Shown piece after piece: positions 51,871 to 60,089 of a stretch of DNA of 60,485 nt. Both the position numbers and the translations under genes were made by a program. Location of the stretch: NCBI GenBank assembly GCA_964565895.1, contig CAZMGT010000016.1:1-60485 (forward strand), read 5' to 3'. The DNA is from CAZMGT01 sp964565895. GTDB taxonomy: Bacteria > Armatimonadota > Zipacnadia > UBA1398 > CAZMGT01. The notes under the pieces are model-generated. The model was not told where the DNA came from, made no database searches, and saw nothing but the letters and a program-made list of their open reading frames with translations. Numbering within the stretch: the stretch's first letter is position 1; each line of letters opens with the position of its first letter.

Positions 51871-51876
51871 CCCGCG

Positions 51877-52479
51877 CTACTTCTCGCTCTGTTTCGCCCG
51901 GGCATACTTCTCCAGCGCCTGCTCCACAGCTTGTTTAACCTCTTCTGACGTCTTCCCCGGGCTAAAGCCAACCCAGGTCCCTGAGATCTCGCCCGTGTGC
52001 TCGATCATAAACGTGCTTGGGATATAGCGCACGCCATAGGCCCGGGCGGTGTCATTGTTGCGCTCGTCGAAGCCGATGGGGTAGGTGACGCCGTACTTTT
52101 TGCGAAACTCGTTGAGCTGCTTCAAGGTCGTTGACACAGCGACGGCGATGAGGTGAAGCCCCTGCTTGGCATACTCCTCGTGCAGCTCCTGCAGGTGCGG
52201 TGCCTCGGTGTTGCACGGGGGGCACCAGGGCGCGAAAAAGACGAGCAAAACCGGCCCCTCGGCCTCCGCCAGGTGAAACACCTTTCCGTCAAGCGTTTTC
52301 GTCTCAAAGTCCGGCGCCTTGTCACCCACCTTGGGCTGCTCGGCGAGGGGCACGGGCGCATTGTCGTTGGACGCCGCGCGCTCGCCCAACGAGAGCGCAC
52401 CGGCCGCCGCCACGCCCAGCGCGCCGAGAACCACCGCCCACCACCACGCTCTGCGCACGCAACAGGCCTCGCCAAGCAT
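51877..52479 (-). CDS. TlpA-like membrane-anchored thiol-disulfide oxidoreductase
   Basis: A 200-aa protein from ATG 52479 (GGAGGT 7 nt upstream). One N-terminal membrane helix (WWWAVVLGALGVAAAGAL) precedes an AhpC/TSA-TlpA domain with FFAPWCPPCNTEAPHLQEL (CPPC active site) and the cis-Pro region RYIPSTFMI. It reduces disulfides on the outer face of the membrane, for example in cytochrome c maturation. Substrate unknown. Confidence 0.92.
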   Translation of the reverse strand: MLGEACCVRRAWWWAVVLGALGVAAAGALSLGERAASNDNAPVPLAEQPKVGDKAPDFETKTLDGKVFHLAEAEGPVLLVFFAPWCPPCNTEAPHLQELHEEYAKQGLHLIAVAVSTTLKQLNEFRKKYGVTYPIGFDERNNDTARAYGVRYIPSTFMIEHTGEISGTWVGFSPGKTSEEVKQAVEQALEKYARAKQSEK

Positions 52480-52525
52480 AAACTCCACCTCCGGTTATCG
52501 TTACGCCGCGCGCGCCGCAGCAACG

Positions 52526-52924
52526 CTACGGCACGGGCAGCAACTTCCCCGAAGCAGAGGCGAGGACGGTGCCCTCGGGCCCCAGGCACCGCGCCTCCAT
52601 GTGCACCACCCGCGGGCGGTCGCGAACCACCCGCGCGCGAAACGTTAGCTCCTGCCCCACAGGCGCGGGGCGGTGCAGGCGCACCGTGAGCTCCGCGGTA
52701 ACGTATCTCCGCCCGCGAACCCACAGCGAGCGCGCCATTACCTCGTCGAGCAACAGCGCCAGTATACCCCCGTGCACAATGTCGGCAAACCCCTGGAACT
52801 CCTTGCCCGGGACGAACTTCGTTACGTACTCCTCGCCCTCAAACCAAAAGTCGAGCTTCAGCCCCCGCTCGTTCTTCCGCCCGCAGCAAAAGCACCAATC
52901 GTCGTCGAAAAACGTTTGCCCCAT
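52526..52924 (-). CDS. Hot-dog-fold (PaaI-type) thioesterase with a Cys-rich N terminus
   Basis: A 132-aa protein with the 4HBT/PaaI signature FADIVHGGILALLLDEVMA, and RYVTAELTVRLHRPAPVGQ strands. The N terminus has CFCCGRKNERGLKL, a C-x-C-C pattern typical of a subset of PaaI-like proteins. It probably hydrolyses acyl-CoA, with an unknown acyl group. It is 4 nt downstream of dinG (stop to start), so co-transcribed. Confidence 0.88.
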   Translation of the reverse strand: MGQTFFDDDWCFCCGRKNERGLKLDFWFEGEEYVTKFVPGKEFQGFADIVHGGILALLLDEVMARSLWVRGRRYVTAELTVRLHRPAPVGQELTFRARVVRDRPRVVHMEARCLGPEGTVLASASGKLLPVP

Positions 52925-52927
52925 GGA

Positions 52928-55750
52928 CTACGCCCCACCAGCCCGCTGCCCGCCGGGCTCCAAGTGCCGGCGCACGGCGCGCGCGATTTCCTCAATGTCG
53001 CCGAACACCCGCGGGCAACGGGGAATCGCCGAAAGAAAAGCCTTGCCATAGCCCCGCTTGAGCACGCGCGGGTCGAACAGGACGACCGCGCCGCGGTCCT
53101 GGCGCGAGCGGATGAGCCGCCCAAACGCCTGGCGAAAGGTGAGCACGGCGTGGGGGATGTAATACTCGGTCATCGGGTTGCGCCCCTCCTCCTGCAGGCG
53201 CTCGCAGCGCGCTTCGATCACCGGGTCGGTGGGCACGGCGAACGGCAGCTTGGTCAAAATGACGCACTGCAGGGAAGGGCCGGGGATATCCACCCCTTCG
53301 AAGAAGCTGCGCGTGGCGAAGAGCACGGAGTCCACGTTTTCGGCAAGCTCCGCGCGCAGCTCGGCCCGCGGGCCATCCTGATACTGGGCCATGAGCGGTA
53401 TCCCCGCGGAGCGCAGGCGCCGCCGGCACAGCTCATATGTGCGGTACAAATGCTGCCGCGCGGTAAACAGGACAAGCGAACGGCCGCCGGCGGCCTCGAC
53501 CACGCGGCAGATGCCCTCGGCCAGCTCCTCCAGCCAGGCCTCTTCGCTGGGCTCGGCGACATCTGTGGCCACGCACAGGACAACCTGGTTTTCAAAGTCA
53601 AAGCTCGAGGGAAACACGTGCACGGCAAGCCGCTCGCGCACTTGCTCAAGCCCCAGACGCTCGATGAAAAACGCGGGATCGCCCCGCACGGTAAGCGTCG
53701 CCGAAGTTAGCACGACGGTTTTCATGCGGTCGTAAACCGTGCGGCGCAGCTCGTCGCCGACGTAGATCGGCGCCCCGTGGAGGGAAAACGCGTTGCGCGT
53801 TGTGCTTAGCCAATACACGCGGTCCTCGCTTGCCTGGGCGAGCACCTCCTCGAGAGCTTGGGCGGCGTGTGCGAACTCCTCTCCAGCGGCGAACAGCTCG
53901 CGGGCGAGCACATGCCCCTCGCCCAGCTCCGCTTGGCCCGCGGGCTGGGGCACTTTTCCCGCGGCCGCGCGGCACGCCTCGCCCAGCTCCTCCACCGCTT
54001 TGGCGAGCTCCAGCCCGGCTTCGACAAACGCCTCGCCCTGCTCGCTGCAAAGCACCTCCTCGCGCAGGCGTACGCGGGCTCCCGCGCCGTCTTCGCCCGC
54101 GCCCTTGGCCAGCTCGCGGCAAGCGCGAGAGAAGTGTTCCAACGCCTGGGCTGCCTCGTCCGCGGCCACGCGCACGCGCTCCAGGTCTTCGCCGGTGAGC
54201 TTGGCCAGCGCCGCATCTTCGCCCAGCTCAACCAGCGCCTGCAGCCGAGAGACGATCGCCTCGCCTCCCCCGGGGCGGGCGACCGTTGCCACCAGCTCCG
54301 CCAGCCCGGCTTGGCTTACGGAAAGGCCGAAATGGTCGGTGGAGATGTCCTCTAAGGCGTGGGCTTCGTCGAGGATAAGCCGCTCGAAGCTCGGGAGCAG
54401 GCCCGTGTCCAGCGTGGAGAAATACAGCGCGTGGTTGATAATCAGCACATCGGCGGCCTGGGCCCGCTGGCGCAGGCGCTCCATGGCACACGTGGCAAAC
54501 TGCGGGCACACGCGCCCGAGGCAGTGCGCGGAGGAGGAGCGCACGCGGCGCACGACGCGCCCCAGCGCGCTGGCGGCCAAGCTCTCGGCATCGCCCAGCT
54601 CCTCCAGGTCCTGCTCCTCCGAGCGCACCATCCAGCACAGGAGGACGAGCAGAGGAAGCATATCGCCCTCGCCCGTCTCCCGTGCCTCGCGCAACAGCTC
54701 GAGCAGCTTGCGCTGGCAGAGGTAGTTCTCGCGCCCTTTAACGACGGCCGCGGTAAACTCCACCTCAAGCGCGCGGCGAAGCAGGGGGATGTCCTGTTTA
54801 ATGAGCTGGTCTTGGAGGACCTTTGTCGCCGTGGAGACCGCGGCGCGCTCGCCCGTGGCTGCACAAAAGAGCACCGCGGGGACGAGGTAGGCGAGGGACT
54901 TGCCCACGCCCGTGCCCGCCTCGATGAGGCACACCTGGTCCTCCTGGAGCGCCCGGGCCACCGCGCGGGCCATGGCCACTTGGTCCGGCCGATGCTCGTA
55001 CTGCGGGTGCGCATGGCTGATCTCGCCCCCCGGCTCGAGCACGGCGGCAACGGCATCCGGCCCGCAGGGGCAGGCGCAGGGGCGCTTTGGCCGGCGCGGC
55101 CGCTCGCGCGCGGCAAGCGCCCGGCGCAGCGAGGGAACCGGCGGCTTGAGGGCATCGGCCAAGCACGGGGCGAAAAGGGAGGAGCGCACCCAAGGCAACT
55201 GCTCCGCGCAGCGGGCGAGCTCCGCGCGCAGGGCGCGGGGAAGCGCGGAGAGGAACTCGACAAGCCGGGGCAGGCAGCGGGCAAGAGCTTGGGCGAGCTG
55301 CTCGGCACGCGGCAGGGTAACGCCCTCCAGCCCCAACGCCGCGCAAAGCTTGTCCACGCTGGGCGGGGAAGGGCCCGGGCGGGCGAGCCAGGCGAGCGAG
55401 CTAATGTCGAAGAAGTTCTCCGCTCCGCCGCTTGCGCACAGCCGCGCTTGCCACGCTTCGGGGACCGCGCAGGCGTAGACCTCTCCCCGGCGCAGATAGC
55501 TACCGAGCTGCGCCAGCGCCTGTTCTGGGGAAATTCCCAGCGCCAGGTCGTGTTCTGTGAGCAGCAGGCGCTGGAGTAGCCCTTGGGCTACGGGCTTGCC
55601 ATCGCGAACGACGGCCGACCAGGGCTCGCCGGGGGAATCCTCCAGCGGAACAAGAGCGACGTCAACGGGCGCCGGCCCGTCGGGCCGATCGACAAACACC
55701 CCCGCGAGGGCAAACCGCGCAGGCGGCGGAGAACGGGAGTCTGAACTCAT
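52928..55750 (-). CDS. dinG: DinG-family iron-sulfur DNA helicase with a divergent N-terminal extension
   Basis: A 940-aa XPD/DinG-type helicase. Walker A EAGTGVGKSLAYLVPA is near residue 280, iron-sulfur cluster Cys are in the region YLCQRK to HCLGRVCPQFATCAME, DEAH is in LILDEAHALED, and the last motif is QAFGRLIRSRQDRG. The first about 245 residues precede the helicase; segments such as FDISSLAWLARPG and LCAALGLEGV resemble remnants of a DnaQ-type exonuclease domain as in Firmicutes DinG, without clear catalytic acids. It unwinds DNA in repair. ssb lies 9 nt upstream. Confidence 0.92.
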   Translation of the reverse strand: MSSDSRSPPPARFALAGVFVDRPDGPAPVDVALVPLEDSPGEPWSAVVRDGKPVAQGLLQRLLLTEHDLALGISPEQALAQLGSYLRRGEVYACAVPEAWQARLCASGGAENFFDISSLAWLARPGPSPPSVDKLCAALGLEGVTLPRAEQLAQALARCLPRLVEFLSALPRALRAELARCAEQLPWVRSSLFAPCLADALKPPVPSLRRALAARERPRRPKRPCACPCGPDAVAAVLEPGGEISHAHPQYEHRPDQVAMARAVARALQEDQVCLIEAGTGVGKSLAYLVPAVLFCAATGERAAVSTATKVLQDQLIKQDIPLLRRALEVEFTAAVVKGRENYLCQRKLLELLREARETGEGDMLPLLVLLCWMVRSEEQDLEELGDAESLAASALGRVVRRVRSSSAHCLGRVCPQFATCAMERLRQRAQAADVLIINHALYFSTLDTGLLPSFERLILDEAHALEDISTDHFGLSVSQAGLAELVATVARPGGGEAIVSRLQALVELGEDAALAKLTGEDLERVRVAADEAAQALEHFSRACRELAKGAGEDGAGARVRLREEVLCSEQGEAFVEAGLELAKAVEELGEACRAAAGKVPQPAGQAELGEGHVLARELFAAGEEFAHAAQALEEVLAQASEDRVYWLSTTRNAFSLHGAPIYVGDELRRTVYDRMKTVVLTSATLTVRGDPAFFIERLGLEQVRERLAVHVFPSSFDFENQVVLCVATDVAEPSEEAWLEELAEGICRVVEAAGGRSLVLFTARQHLYRTYELCRRRLRSAGIPLMAQYQDGPRAELRAELAENVDSVLFATRSFFEGVDIPGPSLQCVILTKLPFAVPTDPVIEARCERLQEEGRNPMTEYYIPHAVLTFRQAFGRLIRSRQDRGAVVLFDPRVLKRGYGKAFLSAIPRCPRVFGDIEEIARAVRRHLEPGGQRAGGA

Positions 55751-55759
55751 GTTCTCCCG

Positions 55760-56188
55760 CTAAGACTCGATCGCCTCGCGCACGGAAAGCAGTTGCGAGA
55801 CGATGACGCTGCTATCCCACTTATCCTTGCGGATCTCATCGAGCTCCGCGGTAATCGTCGGCGCCCCGTTGCTCGCCAGGTCAATATGCTTGGCCTTGAC
55901 CACGGTGAGGTGTTCCTTGCCACCGCTGCGCGTGACGTAGCTTTCCTTGTTTAGCGTGCCGATGATAAATACACGAGTGCCGGTGCGCACATTCTGATAG
56001 GTCCACTCTGCAAGTTCGCCCCAGGCGTCGACGAGAAACAGGTCCGAGACCGTCTGTCCATCGGCCCGGACGAATGGCCGGTCCACCTGGAGGCTAAACT
56101 CCGCTTTGATCTGGCCCGAGTTCTTGGTGCGCAGAACAGCGTTTTTCGTGGACACACCGGTAAGGACGACTAGGTTTACATCTGCCAC
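55760..56188 (-). CDS. ssb: Single-stranded DNA-binding protein
   Basis: A 142-aa OB-fold protein: NLVVLTGVSTKNAVLRT, GQIKAEFSLQVDRPF, LFLVDAWGELAEWTYQNV and TRVFIIGTLNKESYV are in SSB order. The C terminus lacks the DDDIPF-type acidic tip (it ends SVREAIES), so partner docking may differ, and another SSB may exist elsewhere. Start GTG 56188 is favoured by AGAGG upstream; a TTG at 56206 is possible. It is 9 nt upstream of dinG. Confidence 0.85.
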   Translation of the reverse strand: MADVNLVVLTGVSTKNAVLRTKNSGQIKAEFSLQVDRPFVRADGQTVSDLFLVDAWGELAEWTYQNVRTGTRVFIIGTLNKESYVTRSGGKEHLTVVKAKHIDLASNGAPTITAELDEIRKDKWDSSVIVSQLLSVREAIES

Positions 56189-56275
56189 CTCGACCACACC
56201 TCTCAAAACCCCGTGGTTTGCCGTTCAGGCCACGGCGGTTAGCTGCCCTCTCTCCGTGACAGCGACGGGAGGCGC

Positions 56276-56314
56276 GCAAAAGTTCACCCGTGTGCCCCCG
56301 CCGCAAACTTTTGC
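56276..56314. repeat. 9-bp inverted repeat between the degenerate kinase and ssb
   Basis: GCAAAAGTT (56276-56284) and AACTTTTGC (56306-56314) are separated by 21 nt in the 194-nt gap 56189-56382. The gap also holds a 6-bp dyad CCGTGG/CCACGG (56211-56235) near the ssb start. An operator for ssb or a hairpin is possible; no T run marks a terminator. Confidence 0.5.
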
Positions 56315-56382
56315 CAGACTTTGCCCTGCCCTGGCACGAATCCTTCGCGTTGTGGCAAATGCGCCCCGCGGTTCGCTGCCCT

Positions 56383-57429
56383 TCATTCGCTCTCTTGGGC
56401 GTTTGGTCCTTCGCAGGGGAGCAGAAAAGTAAGCCGCGCCTCCTGCCCCTTTCCCACGCACAGCGCCCTGCCCCCATGAGCGTTGGCCACCGCGCGGACA
56501 AAGTCAAACACGCTTGCCCGGCCAAACGGGCCGAGCTCGGCGGGGCTTTCTGCAACGAGCACCGGCGAAAACAGGTCGGGCAGGTGCTCCGCCCCCGCGG
56601 GAAGGGCGGTGTGAAACGAAATCTCAGCCCAGCGCTTGCCCCCCTCCCCCTTGACCCTGCCTACCGCGTGCACGCGGCCGCGGCGCGGGGCCCAGTCCAC
56701 AGCGCACACGGCAAGCGCGTGAACCGCGCGGGCGACGCGCTTGCGGTCGCAGACGATTTTCTCCTCGCCTGCGGGGAGCTGGACAGCGAGCTCGACCTCT
56801 GCCTCTGCGGCGCGGCCCCGCGCGTAGGACAGGCCGTCCTCGAGCACGTCGCCGAGCGCCGCCGGGGCAAGCTCCAAATAGCCGCGTAGGCGCTCCTCGC
56901 GCGCGACATCGACGAGGTTCTCGATTAGCCACAGGGCTTGGGTCAGGCTGAGCTGGGCGTTGTGCAAGTAGCGTCGCACGTGGGGGTGAAGCTCGCCGGC
57001 GATACCATCGAGCAGCGCGCCGATGTTAAGCTGCGCCGCGCCCAGCGCCCCGCGAACGTCGTGGTTCAGCGCCGAGGCCGCCGCTTCGAGCCGGCCGCCC
57101 GCGCAGCACGTTTCCGTAACGTCCTCCCACAGCTCGGCCGCTTTGCCGCCGAACAGCACAGCCCACGCCTCAGGAGCGCGGCGCACGCAAACGAGCCGCC
57201 GCCCCGCCCCTTCGCCGACGGCAACGATGCGCCGCGTGCCCCAGGCATCGGCGCGCTCGTCGAGCACGGGCTCGCGCAGCCATAGGGGGCGAAGCTCGAC
57301 ACCCAGCTCGCGCGCCAGCCGCTGCGCCGCGGCGTTGCCTCGTCCCTGCTCGCGCCCCTGCGCATCGGGAAAGACAATCACCGCCGCGGGAAGCTCGTCT
57401 AACGCAGCCCAAAGGTCCGTTTCGCTCAC
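56383..57429 (-). CDS. Degenerate histidine-kinase-like protein
   Basis: A 348-aa protein from GTG 57429, overlapping the birA stop as GTGA. A PAS-like N-terminal half (about 1-105) precedes a DHp-like helix with LNHDVRGALGAAQL (H-box His) and LIENLVDVAREE. The following ATPase-like region lacks the N-box asparagine (CDRKRVARAVHALAVCAVDWAP) and a clear DxGxG, so ATP binding is doubtful. It may be a pseudokinase or a phosphotransfer scaffold. No membrane helix or sensor-domain motif is seen. Confidence 0.72.
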   Translation of the reverse strand: MSETDLWAALDELPAAVIVFPDAQGREQGRGNAAAQRLARELGVELRPLWLREPVLDERADAWGTRRIVAVGEGAGRRLVCVRRAPEAWAVLFGGKAAELWEDVTETCCAGGRLEAAASALNHDVRGALGAAQLNIGALLDGIAGELHPHVRRYLHNAQLSLTQALWLIENLVDVAREERLRGYLELAPAALGDVLEDGLSYARGRAAEAEVELAVQLPAGEEKIVCDRKRVARAVHALAVCAVDWAPRRGRVHAVGRVKGEGGKRWAEISFHTALPAGAEHLPDLFSPVLVAESPAELGPFGRASVFDFVRAVANAHGGRALCVGKGQEARLTFLLPCEGPNAQESE

Positions 57430-58475
57430 CGCTTGCCCCTCCTCGACATGCCTCGGCCCACGCCAAGCACGGTTACATCGCCGGCGAGGCACGTTACCCG
57501 CGCCCCGTCCGCGCGACGCACCACAAGGCGCCCGAGCTCGTCCACCGCCTCGCCCACGCCCTCCACGCGCCCCTCGGGCGCGGCCACGGCCACGCGCGCC
57601 CCCAAGCAGACATCGCGCGCCCGCCAGCGCAACAGCAGGTCGTCGGGTAGCCTCCTCCCGCCCTCGCAGGCGACGATGCGGTTTACCACCTCCACGGCAA
57701 TCCGGGCGCGCCGCGGCGCCCGGCCGCAAGCCAAGCGCACGGAGGTCGCTGCTTGGCGCGCGTCGCGGGGAAGCTGCGCGGCGCTTTGCGAGACGTTAAT
57801 GCCCACGCCGATGACAACGTGGCGCACGGTTTCCGCCTCGCCAGCCATCTCGACAAGCACGCCCCCGCATTTTTTCCCGTTGAGGAGAACGTCGTTGGGC
57901 CATTTCACGCGCGCACAAACCCCGCACAACTCCTCAAGCGCCTCGGCGGCGGCAAGCGCCGCAAGCAGGGAAAACAAGGGCACCTGCCCCGGGGCTACCG
58001 CGGGCCGGATGAGCAGGGAGAGAAGGACCGAGGTATTCGGCGGGGCAACCCAGGAGCGTCCCCGGCGCCCGCGCCCCGCGCTCTGATAGTCGGCGAGGAC
58101 CACCGCCGGCGCGCTCGCCCCCGCTTCTCCCAAAGCCCGGGCCAGATCATTCGTCGAGCCCACCGCCGAGCGGTAAACAACCCGCTTCACCTGGGGCGCC
58201 AGCCCCTCGAGCAGGAGCTCATAGGGAAACAGTCGATCTGGCCGGCGGGCGAGGAGGTAGCCCCGGCCCGGGGTCCCTGCGATGCGATAGCCCAGGCCGC
58301 GCAACGCGCGGATATGCTTGTTAACCGCCGCGCGGGAGACGCCCAGCTCGCGCGCGAGCCGCTCCCCGGAGACGGGCCGCCCCGCGCGGTGCAAGCTCGC
58401 CAGCAGCCGCGCCCGCGGGGGCAGCCCCTCGCCGATGTCGAGGTCGATGTCAACCGGCACGCTGGGCGACCTCAT
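57426..58475 (-). CDS. birA: BirA, biotin-protein ligase with repressor HTH domain
   Basis: A 349-aa protein: N-terminal winged HTH (about 20-70; SGERLARELGVSRAAVNKHI), catalytic domain with GSTNDLAR, GRGRRGRSW (biotin-AMP loop) and KWPNDVLLNGKKCGGVLVE, and a small C-terminal SH3-like domain. It adds biotin to lysines of carrier proteins and can regulate biotin genes. An in-frame GTG at 58460 is an alternative start. Its presence shows that biotinylation occurs, which makes the Asn-type AccB more notable. Confidence 0.94.
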   Translation of the reverse strand: MRSPSVPVDIDLDIGEGLPPRARLLASLHRAGRPVSGERLARELGVSRAAVNKHIRALRGLGYRIAGTPGRGYLLARRPDRLFPYELLLEGLAPQVKRVVYRSAVGSTNDLARALGEAGASAPAVVLADYQSAGRGRRGRSWVAPPNTSVLLSLLIRPAVAPGQVPLFSLLAALAAAEALEELCGVCARVKWPNDVLLNGKKCGGVLVEMAGEAETVRHVVIGVGINVSQSAAQLPRDARQAATSVRLACGRAPRRARIAVEVVNRIVACEGGRRLPDDLLLRWRARDVCLGARVAVAAPEGRVEGVGEAVDELGRLVVRRADGARVTCLAGDVTVLGVGRGMSRRGKR

Positions 58476-60006
58476 GCATCAGCTCTTTCATCGCGGGATA
58501 AAACCGCACGTACTTGTCGAAGTAAAAGTCGTAGGTTTCCTTTAGCTCGGGGTTAGGGTCTGTCCGCCGCGCCTCGCGAACCATGGCTTGCGCGCCCTCG
58601 GCGATCGAGGGGAAGATTCCCGCGGCTACGCCCCCGAGGATCGCCGCGCCGAGGGCCGTGGCCTCCTGGATTTCCGTGGTGATGATGGGAATTTGGCACA
58701 CATCGGCGGTAATCTGCAGCCACAAGCTGCTTTTCGCCCCGCCCCCGCAGGCATAGAGCTCGGTTACCCGAAAGCCCGCCTGGGCGAGGTCCTCGAGGAT
58801 GTGCCTCGTGCCGAACGCCGTGCCTTCGTAAATGGCGCGGAGCATGTGCCCCGGCCCGTGGCGCAGGCTCAGGCCCCAGAACGCCCCGCGGGCCAAGGGG
58901 TCGCGCAGGGGCGTGCGGTTGCCCTGGAAGTAGTCGATGAGGATAACCCCCTCCGCCCCTGGGGGCACAGCGGCCGCCTGCTCGTCGAGCACCTCGTAGC
59001 GGCTAATGCCGCGCCGCTCGGCCTCCGCCGCTTGGGCGTGGGCGAAGTTGTCCGCGAACCACTTAACGATCGACCCCGTGGCCGTCTGCCCGCCCTCAAG
59101 CACCCACGTGCCCTCGATCAACGCGTCGGGATATGGCCCCCACACGGCCGAGCCAAACACCGCCTCGTCGGAGAGCCCCATGTGGCAGGTGGACGAGCCG
59201 ATAACGAGGGCCATGCGCCCGTGGCTTACCACATTAAGCCCGATCATTCCCGTATAGGCATCGATTCCCCCTACGGCGACGGGGGTGCCTGGCTTAAGCC
59301 CGAGAAACTGCGCCGCTTCGCTGGTGAGCTCGCCGGCGAGCTCGCCCATAGGGCGCACGTCGGTGGGCCACTTCTCCAGGGCGTCGTCGAGGCCCACGGC
59401 GCGCAGGAGATCCTCGGGAAAGCCCCCCTCCGGGCGCACGTAGTTCCACTTTGCCGTAGCGTTGCACAGCGAGGCGATCCACTTGCCCGTTAGCTTAAAC
59501 GTTAGCCAGTCGGCGCAGTCGCAGACCTTCGCCGCGGCGCGCCACGTGTCGGGCTCGTTTCGCTTAAGCCACATGCACTTGGGCACGCCCCACTCCGGGG
59601 AGTCGCCTCCGCCGACGTATTTCAAAAACGGGTGGCCCGTCTGGTTAACTTCCTCGGCCTCGCGATGCGCGCGCTGGTCCATCCAGAGGAGCGCCGGGCG
59701 CAGGGGTTCCCCCTTCTCGTCAACGCACAGCGGGGTGCAAGCGGTAGCGTCTACAGCGGTGCCCGCGATGGCCTCGGGCGAGACATCGGGGTGCTCGAGG
59801 CACTTGCCGATGGCTACTCGGGCAGCCTCGAGCCAGTCCTGGGGGTTCTGCTCCGCCCAGCCCACCTGGGGAAACTGCGTCTCAAACTCCTCCACCGCCT
59901 GAACGACAAGCCGCCCTTCGCTGTCGTATACTCCCGCGCGCAGGGACTGCGTGCCGCAGTCGATTCCCAAAAGCAGCGGCGAATCCGTCGCTGGCACAAG
60001 CATCAC
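58450..60006 (-). CDS. FGGY-family carbohydrate kinase
   Basis: A 518-aa ASKHA kinase: LLGIDCGTQSLRAGVY (phosphate 1), PALLWMDQRAHREA, VPKCMWLKRNEPDTW, GGIDAYTGMIGLN and LYACGGGAKSSLWLQITADV (second signature). Both FGGY domains are complete. It phosphorylates a pentulose or related sugar or polyol; the sequence resembles xylulokinase/ribulokinase-type members, but substrate assignment is not safe. It overlaps birA by 26 bp. Confidence 0.92.
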   Translation of the reverse strand: MMLVPATDSPLLLGIDCGTQSLRAGVYDSEGRLVVQAVEEFETQFPQVGWAEQNPQDWLEAARVAIGKCLEHPDVSPEAIAGTAVDATACTPLCVDEKGEPLRPALLWMDQRAHREAEEVNQTGHPFLKYVGGGDSPEWGVPKCMWLKRNEPDTWRAAAKVCDCADWLTFKLTGKWIASLCNATAKWNYVRPEGGFPEDLLRAVGLDDALEKWPTDVRPMGELAGELTSEAAQFLGLKPGTPVAVGGIDAYTGMIGLNVVSHGRMALVIGSSTCHMGLSDEAVFGSAVWGPYPDALIEGTWVLEGGQTATGSIVKWFADNFAHAQAAEAERRGISRYEVLDEQAAAVPPGAEGVILIDYFQGNRTPLRDPLARGAFWGLSLRHGPGHMLRAIYEGTAFGTRHILEDLAQAGFRVTELYACGGGAKSSLWLQITADVCQIPIITTEIQEATALGAAILGGVAAGIFPSIAEGAQAMVREARRTDPNPELKETYDFYFDKYVRFYPAMKELMHEVAQRAG

Positions 60007-60089
60007 ACCCCATCAACCGATTAGTTGCCTTGTTCTGGCGCCGGTTGCACTTCCCACGGCCGCTGGGCGACTCCTGCCCTCGGCCGCCC

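Noticed and set aside
54359..55579. A 406-codon plus-strand frame opposite dinG
   Set aside because: DinG motifs are unambiguous on the minus strand, so this is a shadow.
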